Shown: in pieces, positions 1-9,255 of the stretch | How the letters are laid out: each line of letters begins with the position of its first letter | Position numbering within the stretch: the stretch's first letter is position 1 | From: Pilaira anomala | Lineage: Eukaryota > Mucoromycota > Mucoromycetes > Mucorales > Mucoraceae | Direction: 5' to 3' | Assembly (NCBI GenBank): GCA_025716855.1 | Contig: JAIXMQ010000165.1 | Location: 1-20,619 of the forward strand | Length of the DNA: 20,619 nucleotides | Notes under the pieces: model-generated | Told to the model about the DNA's origin: nothing | The model's database searches: none | Seen by the model: the letters and a program-made list of their open reading frames with translations, nothing else | Translations under genes and position numbers: made by a program

Positions 1-643
1 TAGAGTTGTCAAGCCGGACCCAAAGTAATTGTGCATCCCCTGGTGTAAACTCACATTCATAACCAATAGCTACGTCTAAGACATTCTTGTTTAATTTATT
101 CCTAGTTGTTGATATCGGAACGATCATAGGATCCAAAGCATTTTCTGGGTTTACTACACCTGTATTAGCATTCGTGGGAATAACAATTTCTTGATCCTCA
201 CGGAAAAAGGTTAAAGTTTGGTTTAAAGGATTTGCCAAAGCATTTGCACCATACATGAAGTCCATGCCTAGTATTAAAGGAGTATGAACATTATTTGTAA
301 CACAGAAAGTATGGACAATTTCGATCTCTTTTGAAAACTTCAACTTCAACTTCACTACCCCACATGGTATATCAATATCTCCTCCAGCATATTTTAGCGA
401 CTTGTTGGTAGGATGGATATCATTTGCTTTTCCTAGCTTCTGGACAACATGTAAGGAAATAATGGAAGCTACAGCACCGCCATCTAATAGAAACTCAAGT
501 TCTACATCGTTGTCCAACTGGACTAATACAGATTGTAACATTACACGACTGAGACTTTGGTCTGTTGTATCAATACTGATCTTATTGATATTATTAGCCA
601 TAGTTGTAGCCAAAACGTCCATCTTTTCAATACCATCCGACAA
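1..643 (-). pseudogene. Retropepsin-like aspartic protease, start of pol, partial
   Basis: An open minus-strand frame runs from about 643 off the left edge. It contains a retropepsin-like core: a hydrophobic strand followed by LLDGGAVAS (catalytic triplet at 476-484), and about 70 residues later ILGMDF (about 257-280), the usual second conserved element of retroviral-type proteases. The family's catalytic triplet is normally D-S/T-G; here it reads D-G-G. The frame joins the upstream gag-like frame only through a one-base shift in an A run (plus strand 642-646). That shift could be a mutation or, less likely, programmed frameshifting. The downstream reverse transcriptase is outside the window. 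Confidence 0.75.
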
Positions 644-1126
644 AAACAGGTTTACGTTTACTACCAGGAATAGGCTGTCCTCCTAGAAGATGTAAGTATT
701 GGTACCATAACTCAGGCGCATAGTATAACAATTGGGGTAAGGCAATACTAATATTTGTATTCCATAATTGTTCTTTTAAATCTAACGATTGGACCTCCTT
801 GTTAGCGTCTAACATAATTGGAAAGTTTCGCTCCACTTTTCTGGCAATAGAAGGTGGAATCTCACCGCGAGTCTTGGCTTCATCGTCTAATTTCTTGTAA
901 TTAGATTTAGCTTCTCTTGCCTTTTCTAAATTATTTAATTTAACCGCCCTAAGCTCTTCAGCAGTTTTATTAGCCGGTGTTGTGTTTGTTGCCACTAAGT
1001 GTTGTTCACCATTAGATTCATAACTTTGTTCATCACCAGCATTAAACTGTATCACATTGATACCTCTTGACGTACTTTTATCAGGAGGCTCTTTTCTAGG
1101 TTTTATTTGAGAAGGTTCTGCACCAC
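627..1126 (-). pseudogene. Gag-protease linker region of the retrotransposon
   Basis: The minus-strand frame is open from just after the zinc-knuckle frame (about 1126) to a stop near 627. It has a charged, probably helical segment rich in K, E, A and N and then a region rich in L and Y (about 745-690). It shows no catalytic motif. It is offset by one base from the zinc-knuckle frame upstream (shift near 1127-1145) and from the protease frame downstream (shift at 642-646). It is therefore the middle of one broken polyprotein rather than a separate gene. Confidence 0.6.
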
Positions 1127-2304
1127 CTAAAGTTGGACAGAACCCAAGGGAAAATCTTGTTGTTGTTGTTGGTCGATCTCATCAACAAAATGAACGTTCT
1201 TTGGTTGTTGGTTAGTGGGGTGTCTATTACTTGCAAACCTTACAGGACAATTCCCACCGCAATGATTACTATTTTCACATGTGCAACAAGGCTGAGCACA
1301 GTCTTTACCAAAATGACCCAAATTCTGACAATTGTAACACCTAGGAGACCCTTCCACCCAAGCTTGTTGTGGATTATTACTAGTTGAGGACCCAGATACA
1401 CCTTTTCTCACTTTTTCGAGTAGATCTACACGGTCTTTCAGTACAGCGATATCATTCTCTATCTTATCCAACTTGTTTAATTTAGAGAGTACAGTTTGTT
1501 CAAAGTCAGTGAATGATGATTGGTGTTACTACGCACGACATTATCCGCATGACCAGAATAATTACTTCTGTAATTATTATTATTATTTGTGTTAGGTCGT
1601 CTAGTAACATTGTGTACTGGTACTACTTCTTTGCTCGTGGTAATTGTTGCATGTTGAGAAACCAGGGCCTTCTTCTCATCAAATAAACAATTCTCAGCCC
1701 ACTTTAAAAGTTTAGCAACACTATCAAAGGACTCCATTGTCTGCTTGATTCTTGTATCAAAAGGATCCTTAAGTTTTAAATCACAAAACTTTGTAACTTC
1801 GGGTAGGAGACCTTTCGTTATATCACGTACTTGTTGCTTAACACTTCTTTCTTGAGTATCCTGACCAGAGCGTTGAAATAGATAGCGTTTTACTTCAAAG
1901 TACTCAGTAGGAGTTTCACCTACTAACTGTTTGCGGTCTTCATACTGTTGAGTATATAATTCATACCATTCATCAGTGACATACTTCTCCTTAAACTTAT
2001 CGAGTAAACCTTTCACTTCACCTTCTTGTTCGAAAGGTAATTCATGGTATTTATCATCATTAATGATGTGGTTTTGCATCCACCATTCAGCTTGACCAGT
2101 TAAACAGATAATAAACATTTCTTTTCTTCTCTCCTTAGTCTTCCAGTTGTTCTAAGTGGCTACTCTCTCGAACTTATACAAGAAATCTAAGGGGTCTTGA
2201 GTATTTCCAGACCCAGAGAAAGTAGGTGGTTCTTTGAACTTCACATATTCACCAGTGTGATTGGTTTGTCTATAAGACTTGTCATCTTCTTTATCCGTGA
2301 CCAT
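1127..2304 (-). pseudogene. gag: Gag (capsid-nucleocapsid) pseudogene
   Basis: Gag forms the cytoplasmic virus-like particle and packages the element's RNA. The chosen start is the ATG at 2304-2302. An in-frame TAG (2154-2152, codon 51) interrupts it, and the same frame continues through a gag-type core containing AEWWMQNH and a glutamine- and lysine-rich helical region to about 1515. A one-base shift near 1513-1525 moves the reading into the frame that carries a short coiled coil (SKLNKLDKIE) and two zinc knuckles. A further shift near 1127-1145 leads into the linker. The frames abut within a few bases at each break, which is why they are read as one decayed gene. Confidence 0.75.
1247..1339 (-). 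other. Two CCHC zinc knuckles in Gag
   Basis: Two C-x2-C-x4-H-x4-C units lie next to each other on the minus strand. The first is CYNCQNLGHFGKDC (1339-1298) and the second is CCTCENSNHCGGNC (1288-1247). Both keep all metal ligands. Zinc knuckles of this kind bind single-stranded RNA in the nucleocapsid part of Gag. Confidence 0.85.
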
Positions 2305-2440
2305 TGTTTCGAGTATGTTTCTTGACTGAATTGACTTCGATTAGTTTTTATTTCTTTTAAAACTAGTAGCTTCCAGTTACCTATAATTTTATAAAATCTA
2401 TTGGTTCTTTTAGTTTCTTCTTTTGAATATAGTAGTGGTA

Positions 2441-2455
2441 CGCCCAGCTACTCCA
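2441..2455 (-). promoter_or_regulatory. Candidate primer-binding site
   Basis: On the minus strand the sequence TGGAGTAGCTGGGCG follows the proposed LTR end (ACAACA) after five bases. A primer-binding site starts with TGG, complementary to the CCA end of a tRNA, and lies just after the 5' LTR. The matching tRNA was not identified, so the call rests on position and on the TGG start. Confidence 0.35.
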
Positions 2456-2460
2456 ACAAA

Positions 2461-2905
2461 TGTTGTATGGGTTCTTTTTGTACCTATTGTTTTTATAAAC
2501 TCCTACGATATATTCTCTTCTTGACTATAATAACCAACTCCAGACTTTCTAGGAGAGATTAAAACTTCGAAAATTTATATGGGAAAAAGGGCTCTGTTTT
2601 ATTTATATACTAAGTTTTTCTAATTTATAATTTGGGCGCGAATCACCTGATCATGTTTGAACACAAACTATATCTAACATTACCTAAAATACTTATGTCT
2701 ATTACGGTGGATCTCAAGCCTAGACATTTATAAAGCAGTCATAAATTAGGTAACCGCTACTGCCACTTCACCACAACTATAAGAAATCGGAGAACAAAAT
2801 TAGTCGCGATTTTATAAGGTGCATAAATAAATTAATTTGGAATTATGAAATATATAAACTATTCTTCTATTTTACTTGATCTATGTTACAACTGCAATTG
2901 TAACA
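2461..2905 (-). repeat. Probable 5' LTR of the retrotransposon
   Basis: The proposed LTR reads TGTTACAATTG... to ...ATACAACA on the minus strand, with TG/CA ends and imperfect inverted termini (TGTTACA versus TACAACA). It sits immediately upstream of the candidate primer-binding site and the gag start and contains a TATA box. Its 445-bp length is typical. The outer boundary at 2905 is less certain than the inner one, because the partner LTR lies outside the window and cannot be compared. Confidence 0.5.
2601..2609 (-). promoter_or_regulatory. TATA box in LTR
   Basis: TATATAAAT on the minus strand lies inside the LTR, about 300 bases before the gag start. It is the best core-promoter candidate for the retrotransposon. 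Confidence 0.45.
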
Positions 2906-3352
2906 AGTGGAGGGCCATGTGGTGAATCCACAATAGTAAATATGGTAGATCTAAATCATAGCCAATAAAATTGAGCATGCTTAAATAAACTATCGTAAAT
3001 TTACAATGGATAAATAAATAATTCCTTCCAAGCATATATGATTCGCTTGGATATTATATTCAAATGGATAAACATAAACTATCTTTAAAAATACACATCC
3101 TTCAATCATATCAATTGAATGAATGGTATAATAATTATCATGACAATATTATATATATAAAAGCCTAAACCATCTACCGACATTATTAGTATAAATAGGA
3201 TACATTATTTAGACAACATAGAATAACTAAATCTTTATTTTTATAATAAAACCTACCCGAAAGGAACTCTAAATATACTTTTATATCTACTGTTTTTTTT
3301 ACTACTTTTTTTCCGCAAGAAATATTCTCCAAATTAGAGCCTATTTTTTCAC
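2906..3352. other. AT-rich intergenic DNA
   Basis: This stretch between the LTR and the left arm of the inverted repeat has no coding signal that I can support. A minus-strand open frame (3446-3186) starts inside the repeat arm and runs out across its boundary, but it shows no family motif. If 2905 is the true element end, AGTGG (2906-2910) is the candidate target-site duplication. Confidence 0.5.
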
Positions 3353-3697
3353 ACACTGGATAAAATTTATGTTTAAAGACGTCTGAATAAAAAAAAAAAA
3401 AGTGGATCAGTCTATCTGTAAAAATAAAATAATATGAACTAGTCATTTCAATTCTTACTTCTTTGTTGATATTCCTGTATCATTATTCTTTTGAGGGTAC
3501 AATAATGCCTTGGCAATTGCTGACAGTAACCGCCTAACAGGCTGCAGCCATTCCAGGCCTGAGCCTGTTCTCCTTATCCTGTGAATTCCTTCTTACTATT
3601 GATTTTAATCTTCACCCAGTACTATTCTTTAATAAGCACATAGCCTCTTTTATTCAAGCTTCCACAACAAAAGAAGAGCGATGGATAGAACTATTGT
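3353..3697 (+). repeat. Left arm of 345-bp inverted repeat
   Basis: Bases 3353-3697 are the reverse complement of 7590-7934. Both arms are exactly 345 bp, including a 13-base A/T run, and I count two substitutions (about 99.4% identity). The outer end reads ACACTGGATAAAATTT. Similarity stops abruptly at both ends. The central part (about 3520-3570) is visibly richer in G+C than the surroundings. No open frame common to both arms is recognisable. Confidence 0.95.
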
Positions 3698-3789
3698 TCA
3701 TAATGATGAAAACCCTTTAATTTTTTTCTGCAATGGAAATAGAATCGGCTACTTAAATGTATAAATCGATATAATGACAAGACAATCTT

Positions 3790-3795
3790 TTTATT
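3790..3795 (-). terminator. Poly(A) signal AATAAA for the 555-aa gene
   Basis: AATAAA occurs on the minus strand 114 bases after the stop codon of the spliced gene, a suitable position for its polyadenylation signal. It lies between the gene and the left repeat arm, so the transcription unit is contained wholly inside the inverted repeat. Confidence 0.5.
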
Positions 3796-3908
3796 AAGCT
3801 ATTTTAAGTTGGTGTAAGATGGTATCAAAACATGCTACTGTTTCATACTAGTATGGACCAAGATACACCATGAGTATTTTAATGAAAGGAGGTCTCTTGG
3901 AGCCTGTA

Positions 3909-5993
3909 TCACTCTAGAAGAATAATTGCTTCTTGGCTAATTGATTCGACAGATGGCCCACTAAATTCAACGAGCCCAAGGTTTTCTTTTACTAGTTGCT
4001 TTTGCACCTGTTGTGCTGTAAGAATGCCATCCTATATAAAAAAAGTTTGAGTACCTATAAACCTTCATATTTGCGATTGCAGTATACATACAAACAAAGT
4101 TGCTAAAAGTTCAAGATACTGAACAAAACAAAGTCGATCATTCCAGTTCGTTGGTAATTTAGCAGACCTTTTTTCAATAAACTTCCAGTGATTTTTGTCA
4201 TACAGAGACATCTCACTTAGAGTGACTTGAGTCCTAATTATTTGCAATGAATAAACCTTGAGCCTTTTAAATGTTTTCAAGGAGGCATATTTATAATGAG
4301 CAACTTCTTTTTTCAAAGCAGATGCACTACATTCAAGAATTTTTAGCGAGTCTTCAATGGTATGCGTCGTATCTTCTTTTATAGCACCACTATAATATGT
4401 TTAAGTAAGAATGAAGATACTGTAGATCAAATTTGATAATAATACCTTGACGCTTCCACGATTATAAGTTCCATATTGTTTTGAGTTTTCATGATACCAA
4501 GGGCATCAATAAGCTTGTTGAAAGGGGCAGCACGAAGATCATAGTCATAGTACTTAAGATTCAGACAGCTTGAGGATAAAAAGGGGGTTTCACACCTACG
4601 AAGAAAAAAACATCAATACAAAAGTTACCTTCTTCTCTATCTCTCCTTTTTTTTCTTACCATTTGAATTCAATGAATCCAATAATTTTTGTTAAAGCCAT
4701 TAAAGATGGAATAAAATTCTCAACAAAGTGAGTCCTTTCATGATTTTGTTTAAACTCAGACACAGTTCGACAGACTAAGTGAAATGAGCAAAGACTATGT
4801 TTGATGATTTGTAAAAATGCTTCTGATTGAGGCGTTAAACTGTGACCAGGTTTGAAAGACCAAAGCATTTGGTTATATGTATCAAAAGGCTCATCGCCTA
4901 ACAAAGAGACCAAGCAGTCGACCAAATTTAGCGATCGGAGTGATTTGTTTGACTTTTGTTCGTTTTCGCATGCTTGGTATTCACTTTTAGTCAAAGGATT
5001 GGTTGAGGAAAAGGAAGTACCAAAGTGAAATACTTTTTTCAATGTGTCAAGGTGGGTTTTTCGCAATTTAGGCTTGTGCGAACTCTCGGTTTTACTAGAT
5101 GGTGTAGCGAAGCAGTATTGGTTCTTGCCTTCAGTTGCACGTAGCTCACACTACATTATATATTTGAAAGGGTTAATGAAAGAAAGAAATGATATGGAAT
5201 AATTTACCAACTGACATTGTCATTTAAATTGTTTTGAAAAGCTGGTAAAGTGTCTGTAACAGGAATGTCGCGTTCAGTGTTTGTCTAAAGACACTAAGAT
5301 TTAGGCTTATCATCAATCATTTGTAATATGAATAGGCCTTACCCAATTGGAGGTGTCAACATCGTCTGATTTTCGTTTTTTTCCTGGCTAAAAAAAAAAT
5401 TGAACAAAAAAATCGCTTGTATTTCTGTTCTTATATACTTACTATACTACTGTCGACAACAGAAATGTTTGAAGCCGAAAAATTTACTGATCCATTGTTG
5501 TTAAACGTATCGGAAACCTTAATGAAACCAGCTAGCTCGTTGGGAGCAGAGACAGAGTCATGATCAGGTGTAGACGTGGATGCAGATGCAACATTTGAAC
5601 CATTATCTTCTTGATTTTTTCGGGTATTATTATGTGTCTCTATGATATTTTCATGATTTTCACTTTCTACTTGTCCCTCAGCATCACTATCAGATTGTCG
5701 TTCAACATAATGTTTATAAAAACTTAGATTCAGGAGTTTCTAACTGAAAAATAAACCAAGATAAGAGAAGAACTTTATCAAGCCAAAAATAAATTTACAT
5801 TGATGTCATTAAGTGGTGCTGTCTGATGCTTCTTCATTGATGTTTGTGTTTGGCAAACTGTGATTATATCTTTTTTTATAGATGTTAAAAGTTGAAAAAA
5901 AGAGCCAAAAGATAATTGTGAATCATAATAGGAAATGGCATCTATTAGATTCCATTTTCTTCCAGGTGTATGGTAGAAATAATCAATGCTCAT
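3909..5993 (-). CDS. Intact eight-exon gene, uncharacterised 555-aa protein
   Basis: Family not named; this is the only apparently undamaged gene here. Exons: 5993-5799, 5739-5443, 5387-5343, 5284-5216, 5150-4660, 4595-4446, 4389-4092, 4031-3909. All seven introns are 55-65 nt with GT...AG ends, and phases fit throughout, giving 555 codons plus TGA. The first acceptor (TTAG) and fourth donor (GTCAGT) are the weakest choices. ACC precedes the ATG. Residues 1-65 are globular-like. Residues 66-165 are acidic and rich in S, N and T, followed by a basic nuclear-localisation-like PGKKRKSDD (165-173). Residues 203-515 are a folded-looking core. Within it, LIDAL (D396) and then ELIIVEASSG (E408, E413) loosely resemble a PD-(D/E)XK nuclease core with S for K; this is inference only. 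The C-terminal part looks helical. No signal peptide or membrane segment is apparent. Confidence 0.75.
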
Positions 5994-6380
5994 GGTATAG
6001 TGGTAAAGTCAAAGTAAAACACTAAATTTCTTGGTTGCATCATTATTTGAAATTTAAAATAAGTCTTGAGACAGGCTGAAAGTTTAATAAGAGAAATAAA
6101 TAGGAAGTATTTATTTCGGAAAACTATTTAACTGTTTTATTATGATAAGAATAAAGATAATGTTTATTGAAGATAATAAGAGGGCTATTTATATGTTTCT
6201 AATATGTTGCAACATGCTGCGATTTATGCTGCGGTTTATACTTGTATCAATAATATATATTTACTGCGGAAGCCTTGACAGTTGTAACACCGATTATTCA
6301 AGAGGTGATGTCATGGCTTCGGGACAAATTTTTGATTCGTCATCTTGGTGTGTGGGAACATTAGTCAAAAAATTTGCCAA

Positions 6381-6569
6381 GCATCAAAAAGCATAGACTG
6401 CTGGTTTTTTTATCCTTGATCAGTCTTACAAAAACCAGGTAAAATAGATTATTTTGATAATCAAAAGAACCCAAAGATACCTGATATCATTCTTTATTTA
6501 GGCTGAATGTTTGCTCAAGTGTACATACAAAAGTATTATGGCTGATCAACACGAAGAACCACGACAGAG
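6381..6569 (+). repeat. 189-bp direct repeat, copy A
   Basis: This segment recurs at 6857-7046 in the same orientation with a handful of substitutions and one extra T. It begins GCATCAAAAAGCA and ends ACAGAG. Both copies lie inside the inverted-repeat bracket, upstream of the intact gene. No coding content is supported. Confidence 0.9.
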
Positions 6570-6637
6570 CTTTCGCCTCTTTGTTGTAATTGGAGATACG
6601 ATGTTCCCTGTTGACTTATATTAAACTTTAACGTTGC

Positions 6638-6708
6638 GGGAAGTGTGGCATTGCGGAAATTTCACTACATTAGTGGGAGCTTCGATATACAAGCTATTTA
6701 CCTTTCGT
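6638..6708 (+). repeat. 71-bp direct repeat, copy a
   Basis: It begins GGGAAGTGTGGCATTGCGG and ends CCTTTCGT. It is repeated at 6748-6818 with two substitutions and a 110-bp period. The pair sits between the two 189-bp direct repeats. Confidence 0.9.
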
Positions 6709-6747
6709 AATCAAGTAGATGCGAACCTCTTGATGGCTCTTGTGATT

Positions 6748-6818
6748 GGGAAGTGTGGCATTGCGGAAATTTCACTGCATTAGTGGGAGCTTCGATACAC
6801 AAGCTATTTACCTTTCGT
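6748..6818 (+). repeat. 71-bp direct repeat, copy b
   Basis: Second copy of the 6638-6708 unit, with the same length and two substitutions. The spacer between the copies (6709-6747) is unrelated to either. Confidence 0.9.
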
Positions 6819-6856
6819 CACTAGCCAAGGTTCAGTCAACATAACACGTTTCTGTT

Positions 6857-7046
6857 GCATCAAAAAGCAAAGGCTGCTGGTTTTTTTTATCCTTGATCAG
6901 TCTTACAAAAACCAGGTAAAATAGATTATTTTGATAATCAAAAGAACCCAAAGATACCTGATATCATTCTTTATATAGGCTTAATGTTTGCTCAAGCGTA
7001 CATACAAAAGTATTATGGCTGATCAACACAAAGAACCACAACAGAG
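6857..7046 (+). repeat. 190-bp direct repeat, copy B
   Basis: Second copy of the 6381-6569 unit at a 476-bp offset. Divergence from copy A is low, so the duplication is fairly recent. From 7047 to 7589 I see no further repeat or coding signal. Confidence 0.9.
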
Positions 7047-7589
7047 TCTCGACCTTTTTGGCATCACCGGGCTATTTTAAAGATTGGCGACCCTATTCTT
7101 GCTATAGCTTCCAAACGCAAGAAAATGAGATGTTGAATAGAAAAACTAAAGCAATACAAGCTATATAAATCCTTTTATCGTAATTTGATAAGCAACTCTG
7201 AATCTTTTTATTTATTTACAGGAAGTTATGGCTATTATGTAAATGTTTTTTAGCCTTTCTTTTCTAGACCGATTGACGTTAACAAAGAGTAATAGTATTT
7301 GTTTTTTTATTTGAATAGTTTATGCTACGGCTTTTTAAAAAGGGCAATTCTGTGAAGGCTGGAAAAGGGTGTTACTTTAACCTCTCCAAAATATTATGAT
7401 CTATGGAACAATACTACATATTAAGCATACATATACGAAATTAATAGTAAAACTGGCTTGAGTAAATAACACTCAGCATATTTTGGTGGGCAGACGTTTG
7501 ATCTTATTCCATTTTTAAAGCTTGTATGAGTTCCACACTATATTATTTTATTGGCCCAAAAGCTCTTATTGTGTCAGCAATTGTTCATT

Positions 7590-7934
7590 ACAATAGTTCT
7601 ATCCATCGCTCTTCTTTTGTTGTGGAAGCTTGAATAAAAGAGGCTATGTGCTTATTAAAGAATAGTACTGGGTGAAGATTAAAATCAATAGTAAGAAGGA
7701 ATTCACAGGATAAGGAGAACAAGCTCAGGCCTGGAGTGGCTGCAGCCTGTTAGGCGGTTACTGTCAGCAATTGCCAAGGCATTATTGTACCCTCAAAAGA
7801 ATAATGATACAGGAATATCAACAAAGAAGTAAGAATTGAAATGACTAGTTCATATTATTTTATTTTTACAGATAGACTGATCCACTTTTTTTTTTTTTAT
7901 TCAGACGTCTTTAAACATAAATTTTATCCAGTGT
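7590..7934 (-). repeat. Right arm of 345-bp inverted repeat
   Basis: Reverse complement of 3353-3697 with two differences. The outer end reads CCAGTGT. The flanking bases (TCTGTCAG) do not repeat the left flank (TTTTTCAC), so no target-site duplication is visible. Confidence 0.95.
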
Positions 7935-8029
7935 TCTGTCAGTTGTTTTTCTAAATACTTCAATAAAGAGCCTTTGTAATCAATTCGACCAAAACATTGG
8001 TCACTTCATTTGCAAGAAGTTGGTTAATT

Positions 8030-8165
8030 TATTTTCGAAGAGATGGTCAAAATAGCCTCAAACATTTGGGCAAAGAGTCTCCTTTTTTTGGTCAATTTAA
8101 CCTCAAACTATTGGCCAATCTTTTTCAAAAAAGTGGTCGGACTTTTCAAACATTTGGTAAATTGA
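8030..8165 (+). repeat. Degenerate tandem repeat
   Basis: Three imperfect units of the pattern TGGTC followed by a short spacer, then CTCAAAC or TTCAAAC, then ATTTGG or TATTGG. They occur at roughly 8043-8070, 8090-8114 and 8133-8157. The plus-strand open frame across them (7997-8182) is explained by the repeat and has no recognised motif. Confidence 0.45.
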
Positions 8166-8211
8166 GAGTGGAAGCACTGTAATTTGTTAATCTAAATTAT
8201 AAAATAATAGT

Positions 8212-8421
8212 TATCCAAGAAACTGTTTATGACGATCCAGTTGTTTACGAGCATTTTGATAACAATATTGCTACACCAAGTAAATTAGAAGCATTCGAAG
8301 TTGGATTTTTGCAGTTGACCGATCAAAAGGGTATTCCAAGAGATGTTCAACGTGATCTTGTCAGATATATTAACAGACACTATGGCGGATTAATTGTTGG
8401 ACTCAAACAAGTTTGTTAATA
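8212..8421 (+). pseudogene. Transposase N-terminal fragment, CACTA/tnp2-like
   Basis: A 69-codon plus-strand frame without an ATG ends at TAA. It contains SKLEAFEVGFLQLTDQKGI followed by PRDVQRDLVRYINRHYG. The pattern of an acidic start, a hydrophobic helix, GI-x-R and R-x-L resembles the N-terminal exon of the transposase pseudogene further right (17940-17704: EIIETFGISREASRELIYLF). I infer a relic of a related transposase in the opposite orientation. A short frame at about 8449-8500 with CWKCEQVF may be a second scrap of it. No catalytic part is present. Confidence 0.45.
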
Positions 8422-8429
8422 GAACAAAC

Positions 8430-9255
8430 AAAAATAGTTGGTATTATCACCCAGTTTGTTGTTGGAAATGCGAACAAGTGTTTTTAATTTTTAAAAATTA
8501 TACTGGTCAAAAAAAAAAAAAAAAAAGAATTACTTGTTGGTACCAGACAACTTCGGTGACAAATTAAACAAGTTACTTGTTGTTTGCTACTTTATTGTTG
8601 GTTTACTTGTTGGTTTGTTTTTCACTTATGTATTTTTTTGAAAAGAAATAGAATTTACTATATTAAATATCTTCGGAAGAAAAAAAAAAAGAGATTGAAG
8701 CAAATTACATGACGAATTCTTTATGACAGGTTGAATCGATATATATATATATACATATTCGAACCAATCTGATATTTTATAACTCTGTTTAATATTATCG
8801 ACAACAATAAATAAATCGTCTCTTAATATATATGTCGGTTTAGACTATAGTCAGTGAGCTTAAATGGTAAAACAGTTGTATGAGAATAAATTGTTATATT
8901 TTGTAAGTTTATATAGTCTCTATAACGTTTAATAGAGTAGGAATAGGCTATCATATATATTTTATGTAACAAAGAAAATAAAACGAAAAAAGTTGACTTG
9001 TAAAAAAATAGATCTTGAAAAAAAAATGAATGTCGAAAAAAAAAGGATCTTGAACAAATAGATCTCGGTAGTTTTCAAGTTGTAAAGAAAAGCAGGCGTT
9101 ATGGAAAAAAAGACCGAAACAAATATAAACAAGAAATATAAAGCAAATTGATAATTGAGGAAAAGTTAAAAAATAAAAAAAAGATTTTATTACGTCAGTC
9201 TAAATAAAGTACGTATGTATGTACATGGGGGAATTTTTTTTTTTTTTTTTTTTTT
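8430..9255. other. AT-rich non-coding stretch
   Basis: No gene is supported here. The stretch holds A/T runs, a short (AT)n tract near 8743-8755, and three copies of TTACTTGTTG (8530, 8573, 8603). A 24-base T run (9234-9257) ends inside the stop codon of the adjoining minus-strand pseudogene. The TTACTTGTTG copies could be subterminal repeats of the CACTA-type element, but no CACTA terminus was found. Confidence 0.5.

Larger units (their letters stand above)
1..2905 (-). mobile_element. LTR retrotransposon, 5' part, decayed, cut by window edge
   Basis: Read on the minus strand, the order is probable LTR, primer-binding site, short leader, gag with zinc knuckles, then an aspartic protease. 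This is the normal 5' layout of an LTR retrotransposon. Reverse transcriptase, integrase and the second LTR would lie to the left of base 1, so the Ty3/gypsy versus other assignment is not shown; Ty3/gypsy is the likelier guess. The coding part carries a stop codon and three frameshifts, so this copy is not expected to be autonomous. Confidence 0.85.

Noticed and set aside
402..686. Plus-strand open frame over the protease region
   Set aside because: Antisense shadow of the minus-strand retropepsin and linker frames; no motif.
1133..1387. Plus-strand open frame opposite the zinc knuckles
   Set aside because: The minus strand has two perfect CCHC knuckles, so this is a shadow.
3186..3446. Minus-strand 86-codon frame across the repeat-arm boundary
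   Set aside because: It begins in the repeat and runs into unrelated AT-rich DNA; the other arm does not keep the frame, and no family resemblance is visible.
6142..6396. Plus-strand 84-codon frame
   Set aside because: It runs into the 189-bp direct repeat, whose second copy does not preserve it, and no motif is recognised.
3343..7945. Target-site duplication for the 345-bp inverted-repeat unit
   Set aside because: Flanks (TTTTTCAC and TCTGTCAG) were compared at several possible ends and do not match, so a classical DNA transposon is not claimed.
7997..8182. Plus-strand 61-codon frame
   Set aside because: Explained by a degenerate tandem repeat.
8430..9255. CACTA terminal repeat of the split transposase element
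   Set aside because: No convincing CACTA...TAGTG pair or 3-bp duplication was found on either side.
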